Shown: positions 53,973 to 63,362, counted from the first letter of the stretch. The stretch: 64,000 nucleotides of DNA from Chromatocurvus sp964613795 (GCA_964613795.1 CAZTJR010000013.1:1-64000), one strand, 5' to 3'. The notes: generated by a model not told the origin, from the sequence alone. Translations and numbers: made by a program.

Positions 53973-54829
53973 AAACCCCACCAGACTGTGAGTAGCAGGC
54001 ACAGACCATAGGCAAAAAATCCCTGACCTGTCGCCGGCGGCAGACGGACGCGCTCGGCCGGCGCCTTGTCGAGCAGTTGCAGCGGCCGACTGAGGAGCAG
54101 AAGCGAGGCCAGCGGGATCGCAGCATGCGCGAGCAGACCCATGGCGCGGAGACCCAGTGTGACAAGCGCCAGAAGAACGATCAGACCCTGAAAAAGGCGC
54201 CTGGCGCGGGCATAGCCCAGGCGCACGGTCAGCGTTCGCAGGCCCTGCTTGAGATCCGCCTCGTAATCGCGCAGTTCGTTGCTCAGCAATAGCAGGGAAG
54301 CGAACAGACTGAAGGGTAACGACAGCCAGAACACGCCGGCGTGATAACTGCCCGAGACTGCAAAATAGGCGCCGCCAACGAGCAGTACGCCCATGAGAAG
54401 AAACACCAGCGGCACACCCAGTCCGCGCTCTTTGTAATTCACCGGATGGCCGGTGTAACCCAGGGCACCCGCCATGCCCACGAGCGCCAGCACCAGCATG
54501 GGCCAGCCCCGCAGCCACACCAGATAAACACCGACAATACCCGCCAGAAGAAAAGCCAGCGCGCCGAGGCGGGTGTTGCGGCGGATTGCTGCGCGCTGGC
54601 CGCCATCAAACTCGGCGCTGTGCCGGTCTGCATGATCGTTGACAAGATTGACCCCGGCCTGCAAAAGCACGCCGGCACCGATAACCAGCACGGCCAGGCC
54701 GGGATTTTCCGCTCCATCGCGCAACGCCAGAATGGCTCCAAGGCCACAGGTGGCGACAGCGACAACAAGAGAGAATGGCCGCAGAGCGCGAACGAATCGG
54801 GTTTTATCCTGGGCCATGGGCACGGTCAT
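53969..54829 (-). CDS. UbiA-family prenyltransferase
   Basis: A membrane prenyltransferase of 286 residues with about eight helices. GVNLVNDHADRHSAEFDGGQ carries the first Asp-rich motif (NDxxD-type). ALLLLSNELRDYEADLKQGL has the second (DxxxD), both binding the Mg-diphosphate of the prenyl donor. YTGHPVNYKERGLGVPLVFL lies between them. The pattern is closest to MenA-type 1,4-dihydroxy-2-naphthoate transferases, although no other menaquinone gene is in view. I use the ATG at 54829; another ATG lies 12 bases on. Its stop overlaps the symporter start. Confidence 0.88.
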   Translation of the reverse strand: MTVPMAQDKTRFVRALRPFSLVVAVATCGLGAILALRDGAENPGLAVLVIGAGVLLQAGVNLVNDHADRHSAEFDGGQRAAIRRNTRLGALAFLLAGIVGVYLVWLRGWPMLVLALVGMAGALGYTGHPVNYKERGLGVPLVFLLMGVLLVGGAYFAVSGSYHAGVFWLSLPFSLFASLLLLSNELRDYEADLKQGLRTLTVRLGYARARRLFQGLIVLLALVTLGLRAMGLLAHAAIPLASLLLLSRPLQLLDKAPAERVRLPPATGQGFFAYGLCLLLTVWWGL

Positions 54830-54948
54830 GCTGCAGCGGAGTCTTGAGTGGCGCAAGATTACACCAGCGTTACGCGGCTTGCATCAAAGGTGCGAAGAGC
54901 GCATCAACGCTCTCCCTTTTTGAGCGCAGCCCACGCGCGGGAACTCTG

Positions 54949-55776
54949 TCAGTCGAGCGGCACGTGGTGGCTGTGTCGCCGCGGTGCTGGCAGCAGATAC
55001 GGTACGCATCGACGGTAATCCCGAAACTCATCACCATAGCGTTGCAGGTAGCGCTGCTCCTTGAGTCTTGGCGCCAGCAGACAGTAGGCCGTTAGCGACA
55101 GTGCCAGAATCAGCTGATCGGGTGTCCATAGGGGGACGGTCCACAGGGTCAGTATAAAAGCGGCGTAAATGGGATGGCGTACACGGCGGAACAGCCCGTG
55201 CACGGGCATGCCTGGGTAGCGCGGTCGCGCGCCCCGCAACAGCGACAGCCAGCCCAATGCACCGGACTGGACCTCGATACCGGCATCGACCGTAGCTTTG
55301 AGCAGCAAAAGCCAGGTACCGGCATAAACAGCGAGCACAGCCCAGCGCAGAGCGCCTTCCGCCTGCCACCAGATCACGCCAGACGGCGTCCAGAGCAGAA
55401 AAAGGGCGAGCAGCTGCAGTGAGGCGATTATGACGTAGCTGGTCGAACTCAGAGTCTCTCCGTACCAGCCGGGCAGTAGTCGTACCAGCCAGCGGCTACC
55501 GCGCCGCCCCAGCAGCAGCGAGTGCAACAGGGGAAACTGCGCAATCAGCGCAAGATTCACCGGCCAGCGCCAGGGCTCCGGCACAGCGCCAAGCGCGTGG
55601 CTCATACCCGTGGCCATGCCGCCGATCATGCTCGCCGCGGCAAGCGCAAAAAGACCGTGGCAGAGTGCGCCGATGCCGGCTGCCAGTGCAATACGCGCCC
55701 GGCCGGGTGCCGGTCGCAGCGCCTCGGTGAGTAAGCGCAGCATGTTGCGCAGCTGTGGGGGCGGTAGTAACGCCAT
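54949..55776 (-). CDS. Isoprenylcysteine methyltransferase-like/NnrU-like membrane protein
   Basis: About 275 residues from the ATG at 55776, with GAGG 12 bases upstream, so the start is uncertain; an ATG at 55743 is possible. Five or six membrane helices fill most of it. The C-terminal MPVHGLFRRVRHPIYAAFIL and RLKEQRYLQRYGDEFRDYRR form the cofactor-binding pattern of the PEMT/ICMT methyltransferase fold. NnrU proteins share it and are linked to nitrogen-oxide metabolism. The substrate is unknown. The 5' flank of about 300 bp before ackA has no clear gene. Confidence 0.8.
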   Translation of the reverse strand: MALLPPPQLRNMLRLLTEALRPAPGRARIALAAGIGALCHGLFALAAASMIGGMATGMSHALGAVPEPWRWPVNLALIAQFPLLHSLLLGRRGSRWLVRLLPGWYGETLSSTSYVIIASLQLLALFLLWTPSGVIWWQAEGALRWAVLAVYAGTWLLLLKATVDAGIEVQSGALGWLSLLRGARPRYPGMPVHGLFRRVRHPIYAAFILTLWTVPLWTPDQLILALSLTAYCLLAPRLKEQRYLQRYGDEFRDYRRCVPYLLPAPRRHSHHVPLD

Positions 55777-56074
55777 GATTGCCGATAACCTCGACCTGCC
55801 TGACAGCGTGATAGTAACCGGGAGCATACGACCGATCAGCGGCCACCGACCGGCCGGCGCCGACATTTAGCGCCGATAGCTACTACGAAAGCTGGACAGC
55901 CGTCTTGCTGCATGGCCTCTGCCGTCAGATGGTGGCTCGCGGCGGGCCAGATCAGACTACTGTCATCGATCACCGCGGCATTGCCGCGTAAACCCTTTTT
56001 TCCGTCACGGGACTGGTCGATGATAGTGTGCAGGGCACCGGAGTGACACCACGTCAACAGGGGGAGTTTCCGCG

Positions 56075-57223
56075 CTGAATATCCTTGTTTACAACACGGG
56101 CAGCAGCAGCCTGAAGTGCAGCGTCGTGAATGCCAGCGAAGACCGGCGGATCCACTCGCACACCGCTGCATGGCCCCCTGCCGAGGACGAGGACGCACAA
56201 GCGCTGCCCGATCTACCGTCCGATGCCAATGAGCTGCGTATTACCGCGGTCGCCCATCGCATTGTCCACGGCGGTCCCGACTACAGCGGTCCGACCCTTC
56301 TTGACAGCCACGCACTGCAGGCAATTGAGGCCGCCAGCGCACTCGCCCCGCTGCACAATACGCCGGCACTGTCAGTCATCCGCGCGGCGATGGCTCGCTA
56401 TCCCCTGCTGCCACAGGTGGCGGTCTTCGATACTGCTTTCCATCACCACCTGCCGTCCCACGCACGCCACTACGCGGTTCCGGCACACTGGCGCGAACAC
56501 CACGGCGTGCGCCGCTTTGGCTTTCACGGCATTTCCCACGCCAGCGTAGCCCGGCAGGCAGCGGCGTTACTGCAGCGCCCTCTGCATGGCCTGCGTCTTG
56601 TCACCCTGCATCTCGGCAACGGGGCCAGCGCCGCCGCGGTCGCGCAAGGACGGAGCATTGACACCTCCATGGGCATGACGCCCATGGAGGGGCTGGTAAT
56701 GGGCACGCGAAGCGGTGACCTCGACGTCGCCGCCGCTCTGCTGGTTGCCCGACGCGAGGGTCTGTCACTCGACGAACTGGAGCGCGTGCTCGGCCAGCAA
56801 AGCGGTCTTGTGGGGCTCTGCGGCGACGCTGACCTGCGCGCCATTCTGCAGCGAAGTGACGCGGGCGATACACAGGCGAAACTGGCGCTCGAGGTCTACG
56901 CTTATCGTATAAAGAAGTACATCGGCGCCTACACGGCGGCTCTGGGAGGGCTGGACGCACTCGTGTTTACCGGCGGGGTTGGCGAAAACGCCGCTGCCGT
57001 ACGCGAACGTGTCTGTGCTGGCCTTGAGTCATTCGGGATCGCTGTTGATAGTCAGGAGAATGAACGACATTTTTCAGGACAGGCGCGGATGATTCACGCT
57101 GCCGGGTCCGCGGTTGCGGTAGTGATCGCGCCGTCCGACGAGGACCTGGAGATCGCACGGCAGGCGCAGAGCGCGCTCTCGCAGCGCTCAGAGCAGCACT
57201 CAGAGCAGCGCAGGGGAAGGTAA
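56075..57223 (+). CDS. ackA: Acetate kinase, apparently starting at CTG
   Basis: Acetate kinase makes acetate and ATP from acetyl-phosphate. The first in-frame GTG (56126) would drop the essential NTGSSSLK loop. Reading back, the only fitting start is CTG at 56075, with AGGGGGAG eight bases upstream, giving 382 residues that open (M)NILVYNTGSSSLKCSVVN. HRIVHGG, RRFGFHGISHASVARQ, LHLGNGASAAAV, DTSMGMTPMEGLVMGTRSGD and FTGGVGENAAAVRE follow in order, as in the family. A single sequencing error at the start codon cannot be excluded. It precedes the phosphoketolase gene by three bases. Confidence 0.92.
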   Translation: MNILVYNTGSSSLKCSVVNASEDRRIHSHTAAWPPAEDEDAQALPDLPSDANELRITAVAHRIVHGGPDYSGPTLLDSHALQAIEAASALAPLHNTPALSVIRAAMARYPLLPQVAVFDTAFHHHLPSHARHYAVPAHWREHHGVRRFGFHGISHASVARQAAALLQRPLHGLRLVTLHLGNGASAAAVAQGRSIDTSMGMTPMEGLVMGTRSGDLDVAAALLVARREGLSLDELERVLGQQSGLVGLCGDADLRAILQRSDAGDTQAKLALEVYAYRIKKYIGAYTAALGGLDALVFTGGVGENAAAVRERVCAGLESFGIAVDSQENERHFSGQARMIHAAGSAVAVVIAPSDEDLEIARQAQSALSQRSEQHSEQRRGR

Positions 57224-57226
57224 ACG

Positions 57227-59641
57227 ATGACAAGTACCGCACTCGCTCTCTCGCAACCACTGAGCCCCGATGAGCTTGCCGGCATAGACGCCTACTGGCG
57301 GGCCTGCAACTACCTGGCGGCGGGCATGATCTACCTGCGGGCCAACCCGCTGCTGCGCGAGCCCCTCGCCATCGAGCACATCAAACAGCGACTTCTCGGC
57401 CACTGGGGTGCCAGTCCGGGACTCGCATTCACTTACGTGCATACCAACCGGCTGATCCGTGAGCATGATCTCAACGCCATTTTCATCGCCGGGCCAGGCC
57501 ACGGCGCCCCCGGCGTGCTGGCACCGGTGTATCTGGAGGGCAGTTTCTCGGAGATCTATCCCGACATCAGTGAGGATGAGGAGGGCCTCGCGCGCCTGTT
57601 TCGACACTTTTCTTTCCCGGGTGGTTTTGGCAGCCACTGTACGCCGGAGCTACCGGGCTCAATTCACGAAGGCGGCGAACTCGGCTACAGCCTGTCCCAC
57701 GCCTTCGGCGCCGCTTTCGACAACCCCGACCTCGTCGTTATCACCACTGTGGGCGATGGCGAGGCCGAGACCGGGCCGCTGGCCACCGCCTGGCACTCAA
57801 ACAAGTTCCTGCATCCCATCCGCGACGGCGCCGTTCTTCCGGTGCTGCAGCTAAATGGCTACAAGATCAACAACCCCACACTGCTCGCTCGCATCCCCCA
57901 CGAAGAACTGGAGCAACTGATACTTGGCTATGGCTGGACACCCTTCTTCGTCGATGGGGATGATCCTGCCAGCATGCACCAGCAGATGGCCGCTGCCATG
58001 GACGCGTGCCTGTCACGCATCCGCGAGCACCAGCAGTCGGCGCGCTCCAGCGGCGTTGCCAGCCGACCGCGCTGGCCGATGATCGTGCTGCGCTCGCCCA
58101 AAGGCTGGACCGGACCAGTGGAGGTCAACGGCCATCGCGTCGAAGGCAGCTGGCGGGCGCACCAGGTGCCCATCAAGGATGTAAGGGACAATCCGGCGAG
58201 TTTTGCCCAGCTGGAGGCATGGCTGCGCAGCTACCGGCCACAGGCATTGTTCGATGACAATGGCCGTCTGCGAGAGGATCTGCGGCAGCTGGCGCCGCAG
58301 GGGAAGCGACGCATGGGCGCCAACCCCCATGCCAACGGTGGCTTGCTGAAGAGAGAGCTGCGTCTCCCGGATTTTCGCCGCTATGCCGTGCCGGCGGCGG
58401 AACCGGGGCAGAGCCGCGCCACGAACACGCAGCCACTGGGGGCCATGCTACGCGACACCATGGCACGCAACATGGGCAACTTCCGCGTGTTCGGCCCTGA
58501 CGAGACCACCTCCAACAAGCTCGATGCCATTTATGAGGCCAGCGGCAAGCTGTGGCTGGCAGAGCGTCGACCCGAGGACGATGATGGCGGTGACCTGGAT
58601 ACCGATGGCCGCGTACTCGAGATGCTCTCGGAACACACACTGGAAGGCTGGCTGGAAGGCTACGTGCTCACGGGCAGACACGGTTTCTTTGCCACCTATG
58701 AGGCCTTCGCTCACGTCATCGACTCCATGTACAACCAGCACGCCAAGTGGCTCGAGATCTGCGAGAGCCTGGCCTGGCGCGCGCCGATTGCCTCCATCAA
58801 CCTGCTGATCACATCCACGGTATGGCGCCAGGATCACAATGGTTTCACGCACCAGGACCCGGGCTTTATCGACATTGTGGTGAACAAGAGCCCCGCGGTC
58901 ACCCGCGTCTATCTGCCACCCGACGCCAACTGCCTGCTCTCCACCGCAGACCATTGCCTGCGCAGCCATAATGACATCAACGTCATTGTCTGCGACAAGC
59001 AGAACCACCTGCAGTACCTGGATATGGAATCGGCCATCCGCCACTGCACGAAAGGCATCGGCATCTGGGACTGGGCCAGCACCGATCAGGGCAAGGAGCC
59101 CGACCTGGTGATGGCCGGCTGCGGCGACATCGCCACGCAGGAGGCGCTTGCAGCCACCGCCCTGCTGCTCGAGCAGTTCGACGATCTGCGGGTGCGTTTT
59201 ATCAACGTGGTTGACCTGTTTCGCATGGCACCGGCCGAGGAACATCCCCACGGCCTCAGCGACCGCGATTTCGACAGCCTGTTCACCATGGACAAGCCGG
59301 TGATCTTCAACTTTCACGGTTACCCCTGGCTGATTCACCGCCTCGCCTATCGCCGCCATAATCACCGCAACCTGCATGTGCGCGGCTATAAGGAAAAAGG
59401 CAGCATCAACACCCCGATGGAACTGGCCATCGAGAACAACGTCGACCGCTTCAGCCTGGCCATTGACGCCATCGACCGGGTGCCGAGGCTGCAGTCGAGC
59501 GGCGCTCACGCCAAGGAGACGCTGCGCAACCGGCAGATAGACTGTCGACAGTATGCACATGAACACGGAGTGGACATGCCAGAGATCAGCGGCTGGCGCT
59601 GGATGCGCAGCGAGGGACATGCGCCTCGGCAGGCCTACTGA
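57227..59641 (+). CDS. xfp: Phosphoketolase (xylulose-5-phosphate/fructose-6-phosphate)
   Basis: Phosphoketolase splits xylulose-5-P or fructose-6-P with phosphate into acetyl-P and a shorter sugar phosphate using thiamine diphosphate. The 804-residue length is normal. FIAGPGHGAPGVLAPVYLEG and SFPGGFGSHCTPELPGSIHE are strong signatures, and TVGDGEAETGPLATAWHSNK is the ThDP/Mg motif (GDGE). HNGFTHQDPGFIDIVVNKSP lies in the pyrimidine domain. With ackA upstream it forms a carbon-saving bypass that yields acetate and ATP, or acetyl-CoA if Pta is present elsewhere. Translation is probably coupled; GGGGAAGG lies at the junction. Confidence 0.97.
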   Translation: MTSTALALSQPLSPDELAGIDAYWRACNYLAAGMIYLRANPLLREPLAIEHIKQRLLGHWGASPGLAFTYVHTNRLIREHDLNAIFIAGPGHGAPGVLAPVYLEGSFSEIYPDISEDEEGLARLFRHFSFPGGFGSHCTPELPGSIHEGGELGYSLSHAFGAAFDNPDLVVITTVGDGEAETGPLATAWHSNKFLHPIRDGAVLPVLQLNGYKINNPTLLARIPHEELEQLILGYGWTPFFVDGDDPASMHQQMAAAMDACLSRIREHQQSARSSGVASRPRWPMIVLRSPKGWTGPVEVNGHRVEGSWRAHQVPIKDVRDNPASFAQLEAWLRSYRPQALFDDNGRLREDLRQLAPQGKRRMGANPHANGGLLKRELRLPDFRRYAVPAAEPGQSRATNTQPLGAMLRDTMARNMGNFRVFGPDETTSNKLDAIYEASGKLWLAERRPEDDDGGDLDTDGRVLEMLSEHTLEGWLEGYVLTGRHGFFATYEAFAHVIDSMYNQHAKWLEICESLAWRAPIASINLLITSTVWRQDHNGFTHQDPGFIDIVVNKSPAVTRVYLPPDANCLLSTADHCLRSHNDINVIVCDKQNHLQYLDMESAIRHCTKGIGIWDWASTDQGKEPDLVMAGCGDIATQEALAATALLLEQFDDLRVRFINVVDLFRMAPAEEHPHGLSDRDFDSLFTMDKPVIFNFHGYPWLIHRLAYRRHNHRNLHVRGYKEKGSINTPMELAIENNVDRFSLAIDAIDRVPRLQSSGAHAKETLRNRQIDCRQYAHEHGVDMPEISGWRWMRSEGHAPRQAY

Positions 59642-59758
59642 TCTGGATTCTCCGCGCGCATGCGACGGCATGCAGCTGCATAAGCGCCAAACAAAATAGT
59701 CTAAAAAACTACCGATTTATACCTGTAGACTGCCCTTTTTATTCTGGGAGCCGGCTAC

Positions 59759-60454
59759 GTGGCGCAGCTATTGGACAGCAGGGAACTGGATGCGAGAGCG
59801 GATGCGATCGTGAACCACATCCATGACTATCTCGATGCGGGTAATCGAGTATTCACAACCAGCTCCTTCCAGACGCAGAGCCTGCCACTGCTGCACATCA
59901 TTAGCCGGGTCAATCGGAATATCCCGGTGTATTACACCAGCACAGGCTTTCTGTTTCCCGACACAATCCGCTTTGCCGAACAACTCGCTGATACACTCAA
60001 CCTCAACGTCATTGCCCTGCGTCCCGACGTTCCCAAGATCAAGCAGATGGATCGTGCCGGACGCCTGCTTTACACCTCGGACCCCGACTACTGCTGTTAT
60101 CTCAACAAAGTGCAGCCGCTGGAACCTGTACTACAGGCCAACGACGTCTGGATCAATGGCGTACGCTCGGACCAGAGCGATGTCCGCGCGGCAATGCAGC
60201 GGGAAGAACCGGCGCGGCATGGCTGTCTACGCTACCATCCAATGCTCGACTGGGATGCACGCAGCGTCTTCTACTATCGCCGTCTGCATGACCTGCCAGA
60301 GCACCCCATGGAAGCCAGCGGCTACCTGAGCATTGGCTGTGAGCCCTGCACGAGCAAAGCATTTGGCGAGGGCAATGCCCGCAACGCACGCTGGTTCGGC
60401 ATGAACAAGACAGAGTGTGGGCTCAATACAACACTGGTTTCGGGGAACAACTGA
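59759..60454 (+). CDS. cysH: Adenylyl-sulfate (APS) reductase-type CysH
   Basis: The 231-residue enzyme reduces activated sulfate to sulfite. FTTSSFQTQSLPLLHI is the P-loop-like start of the adenylyl fold. DYCCYLNKVQPL supplies Cys112-Cys113 and GCEPCT Cys194-Cys197. This four-Cys set binds a [4Fe-4S] cluster and marks APS-using rather than PAPS-using reductases. Cys220 in KTECGLN is the catalytic Cys near the C-terminus. The start is GTG with GGGAG about ten bases upstream. It ends one base before the epimerase gene begins, so the two are co-expressed. No cysD, cysN or sulfite reductase gene is near. Confidence 0.93.
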   Translation: MAQLLDSRELDARADAIVNHIHDYLDAGNRVFTTSSFQTQSLPLLHIISRVNRNIPVYYTSTGFLFPDTIRFAEQLADTLNLNVIALRPDVPKIKQMDRAGRLLYTSDPDYCCYLNKVQPLEPVLQANDVWINGVRSDQSDVRAAMQREEPARHGCLRYHPMLDWDARSVFYYRRLHDLPEHPMEASGYLSIGCEPCTSKAFGEGNARNARWFGMNKTECGLNTTLVSGNN

Positions 60455-61366
60455 ATGCGGATTCTGGTTACGGGCGGTGCCGGCTATATCGGCAATGAGC
60501 TGGTCTATCGGCTGTCTGCCGAACCTGGTGTGGAAGACGTTCTCGTGTATGACAATCTCTGCAAGGGCAATTACAACCTGTTTACCGGTCTGCGCAAGGT
60601 ACCCGGAAACAACGTGCGCTTTATGCAGGCGGATATTCTCGACTCGCGCAGTCTGCAACGCGCCATGCAGGGCATCGATATTGTCATCCACCTGGCGGCG
60701 CGGGTTGAAACACCTTACGCCGACCAGAACGCCCATGACTTTGAGCAGACCAACCACTGGGGTACCGCAGAAGTCGTTTACAGCGCTGAAGACGCCGGCA
60801 TTAAGCGCTTTATCTACCTGAGCAGTCAGTCAGTGTATGGCCAGGGCCGCATCGTGGATACGCATCACCCCCGAGCGCCCACCAGTTTCTACAGTCTTTC
60901 AAAGATGCGGGGAGAAGAGCATGTACTGCGCCTGATGGAAAAAATCCCGGTACAGCTTGTGCGCTGCGCCAATGTTTACGGTTACTCCAAGAACCTGCGC
61001 GTTGAGACGATGGTAAACCAGTTTATTTTTGATGCGCATTTCCTCAACCGGGTAGCCGTCCACGGCAACCCCGAGCACACCATGACACACATCAGTGTCT
61101 ACCGGGTGGTCGAGACCCTTGCCCGCATGATCCGTAGGGACATGGAATCGGACGTCTACAACCTATCCCACCGCAGCATGTCGACGGCCGAACTGGTCGC
61201 CGCGCTGAGGGAAGTTTATCACTCGCTGGAGACGATATACGTCGAGCAACACGCGCCTCTGCAGGATCTGACCATCGACTGCGACGCGCGGCTGCGGGGC
61301 TTGCTCCCGGGAGACACCACGATGGTTGAGGACATCGTGAAGTTTCGCGAGCTGTTTACGTTTTGA
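60455..61366 (+). CDS. NAD-dependent epimerase/dehydratase (extended SDR)
   Basis: A 303-residue extended SDR of the sugar-nucleotide type. MRILVTGGAGYIGNELVYRL opens with the GxxGxxG loop, VLVYDNLCKGNYNLF has the NAD-specific Asp, and VIHLAARVETP follows. LSSQSVYGQG and FYSLSKMRGEEHVL supply Ser, Tyr and Lys of the active site. The gene follows cysH with no gap. A sugar nucleotide partner for sulfite, as in sulfoquinovose synthesis, is conceivable, but the sequence is shorter than known SQD1-type enzymes and I see no specific match. The function beyond the fold is unknown. Confidence 0.85.
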   Translation: MRILVTGGAGYIGNELVYRLSAEPGVEDVLVYDNLCKGNYNLFTGLRKVPGNNVRFMQADILDSRSLQRAMQGIDIVIHLAARVETPYADQNAHDFEQTNHWGTAEVVYSAEDAGIKRFIYLSSQSVYGQGRIVDTHHPRAPTSFYSLSKMRGEEHVLRLMEKIPVQLVRCANVYGYSKNLRVETMVNQFIFDAHFLNRVAVHGNPEHTMTHISVYRVVETLARMIRRDMESDVYNLSHRSMSTAELVAALREVYHSLETIYVEQHAPLQDLTIDCDARLRGLLPGDTTMVEDIVKFRELFTF

Positions 61367-61452
61367 GGATGCGTGCCGTTTCTCAACAGGACCCGGCATG
61401 TCCACCGCGCCTGCAACGTGGCCGAGCGTAGCGACCGCAATGCCGGGCCCGG

Positions 61453-61483
61453 TGTGGTCAGGTTCCGTCGGGGCCTGACCCCA
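61453..61483. repeat. Dispersed palindromic element, copy 2
   Basis: Arms TGTGGTCAGGTTCC and GGGGCCTGACCCCA pair imperfectly around a three-base loop. The right arm resembles copy 1 at 28175-28205. This copy overlaps the end of the acetolactate synthase gene. On the minus strand it supplies the codons of its last eight residues (MGSGPDGT) and the TGA. Confidence 0.6.
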
Positions 61484-63284
61484 TAATGATATCGCGATAC
61501 GTCCCGCCTGCCGGAATCATGGGGTAGACGTTCTCCGCCGCATCAACGATAACATCCAGCAGATAGGGTTCGTCCGGATTCTCGAGCAGGCGCGCGAACG
61601 CCGCCGGCAGATCGGCAGGGTTGGAAACACGCTCTGCGCGTACTCTGTAACCGGCAGCAATCATCGGAAAATCGGGATAGATATCAGTCTCACCCGGCGC
61701 TTTCACCGCCATGGGGTCGGACTGGTCCGAACCGGAGCGATGCCCCTCATAGATCATGTCCTGCCACTGCCGCACCATACCCAGCCACTGATTGTTGATC
61801 ACCACTACCTTCACGCCGATGCTGTAACGATGACAGGTCGCCAGCTCATGAATGGTCATGTTCAGCGAACCATCACCATCGATATCGATCACCTGCCGCT
61901 CAGGGCAGGCGATCTTGGCACCAATGGCTGCCGGCAGACCATAACCCATGGTGCCGAAGCCGGAACTGCTGAGGAAAGAACGCGACTGCCGCGGCTGGTA
62001 GTGCTGCATCGCCCACATCTGGTGCTGACCCACACCCACGCTCACGACTGCTTCACCGTCGGTCATTTCACTCAGCAGCTGTATGGCATACTGCGGGCTG
62101 ATCGCCTCTCCCCGGGGCACATCAAAGGGAAAGTCCCGCAACAGTCCCGACAGGTAATCCAGCCATTCCCCGTGTTCACCGCAGCTTGCGTGCTCGACCA
62201 GCTGTGTCAGCGCCTGGCCGATGTCCGCCCAGACGGGCAAGGTAACGCTTTTGTTCTTGTTCAGCTCGTCGCGGTCGATATCTATGTGGATGATCTTGCC
62301 ATCGGCGATAAAGGCATCGACCTTGCCGGTAACGCGGTCGTCAAAGCGAACGCCGGCAGCAATCACCAGATCCGCTTCATTCACCGCAACGTTGGCCGCT
62401 TTCGATCCGTGCATGCCCAGGATCTGCAGCGCCAGCTCATGCCCGGGCGGAAACGCACCGTGCCCCATGATCGTGGTGGTCACCGGGCACTGCAGCTTTT
62501 CCGCCAGCGCCAGCAAAGCGTCGGCGCCGTTCGCGGCAACAATCCCGCCGCCAGCATAAATCACGGGGCGCTGCGACTCAGCGATAAGCCGGCAGGCTTC
62601 CTCGAGCTGGTTATCCGACAGACCACTGACCGACTGCTCGGGCCGTTCAATCACCGCGGGGATCGGGGGTGGCAAATGATTTCCCTGCGCATCGCGGGGA
62701 TAGTGCTGCTGGATATCCTTGGGGATATCGATCAGCACCGGACCGGGCCGGTTGCCGCCCGCCAGGGCAAAGGCTTCCCGCACCACCGCCGGAATCTCGG
62801 CTACCTGCTTCACCAGGGTGCTGCGTTTTGTCACCGGACGCGTGATACTGACGATATCGACCTCCTGAAACGCGTTCTTGCCAAGGAGGTGTGACGGTAC
62901 ATTACCCGTGATGGCGACAATCGGCGTGGAGTCGCTATTGGCATCGGCGATACCGGTCACCAGATTGGTCGCGCCGGGCCCCGACGTTGCCAGACACACC
63001 CCGACGCGGCCACTGGCCCGGGCGTAACCCTGGGCTGCGTGCACCGCGCCCTGCTCGTGCTCCGTGCGGATGCACTGGATGCCGTAGTCCCGCAGGACAT
63101 CAAAAATTTCCAGGTTGGCGCCGCCCGGATAGCCGAACAGAATATCAACGCCCTCCGCCTGCAACGCTCTGGCCAGCAGCTGGGCGCCGCGCAGGGCGCC
63201 TTCTCGCTGGGCGGGCTGTATATCGGCAAGGGCACCGCCGGTGATGGTCGTGGTGTCGGCGTAGGTAACGTTATCCGTGCTCAT
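61458..63284 (-). CDS. Acetolactate synthase, large (catalytic) subunit
   Basis: The ThDP enzyme that starts valine, leucine and isoleucine synthesis. The 608 residues include FGYPGGANLEIFDVLRDYG, CIRTEHEQGAVHAAQGYARA with the catalytic Glu77, and CLATSGPGATNLVTGIAD. The C-terminal ThDP/Mg motif is IDIDGDGSLNMTIHELA. Unlike most operons there is no regulatory small subunit (ilvH/ilvN) next to it, so the partner is elsewhere or absent. The last eight residues are encoded by a palindromic repeat. The gene is divergent from an Lrp/AsnC regulator, with an Lrp-like site between them. Confidence 0.94.
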   Translation of the reverse strand: MSTDNVTYADTTTITGGALADIQPAQREGALRGAQLLARALQAEGVDILFGYPGGANLEIFDVLRDYGIQCIRTEHEQGAVHAAQGYARASGRVGVCLATSGPGATNLVTGIADANSDSTPIVAITGNVPSHLLGKNAFQEVDIVSITRPVTKRSTLVKQVAEIPAVVREAFALAGGNRPGPVLIDIPKDIQQHYPRDAQGNHLPPPIPAVIERPEQSVSGLSDNQLEEACRLIAESQRPVIYAGGGIVAANGADALLALAEKLQCPVTTTIMGHGAFPPGHELALQILGMHGSKAANVAVNEADLVIAAGVRFDDRVTGKVDAFIADGKIIHIDIDRDELNKNKSVTLPVWADIGQALTQLVEHASCGEHGEWLDYLSGLLRDFPFDVPRGEAISPQYAIQLLSEMTDGEAVVSVGVGQHQMWAMQHYQPRQSRSFLSSSGFGTMGYGLPAAIGAKIACPERQVIDIDGDGSLNMTIHELATCHRYSIGVKVVVINNQWLGMVRQWQDMIYEGHRSGSDQSDPMAVKAPGETDIYPDFPMIAAGYRVRAERVSNPADLPAAFARLLENPDEPYLLDVIVDAAENVYPMIPAGGTYRDIIMGSGPDGT

Positions 63285-63347
63285 AACTACTGTGTCCGAA
63301 ACGGGAATTCAAGTGCGTTAATGTAAGCGTTATGGGCCGCAATTATC

Positions 63348-63362
63348 ATCCAAAATATTCTG
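63348..63362 (-). promoter_or_regulatory. Lrp-type binding site candidate
   Basis: On the minus strand CAGAATATTTTGGAT matches 12 of 15 positions of the E. coli Lrp consensus (YAGHAWATTWTDCTR). It lies in the 135 bp between the divergent acetolactate synthase and Lrp/AsnC genes, where autoregulation and ilv control would both act. Confidence 0.4.
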
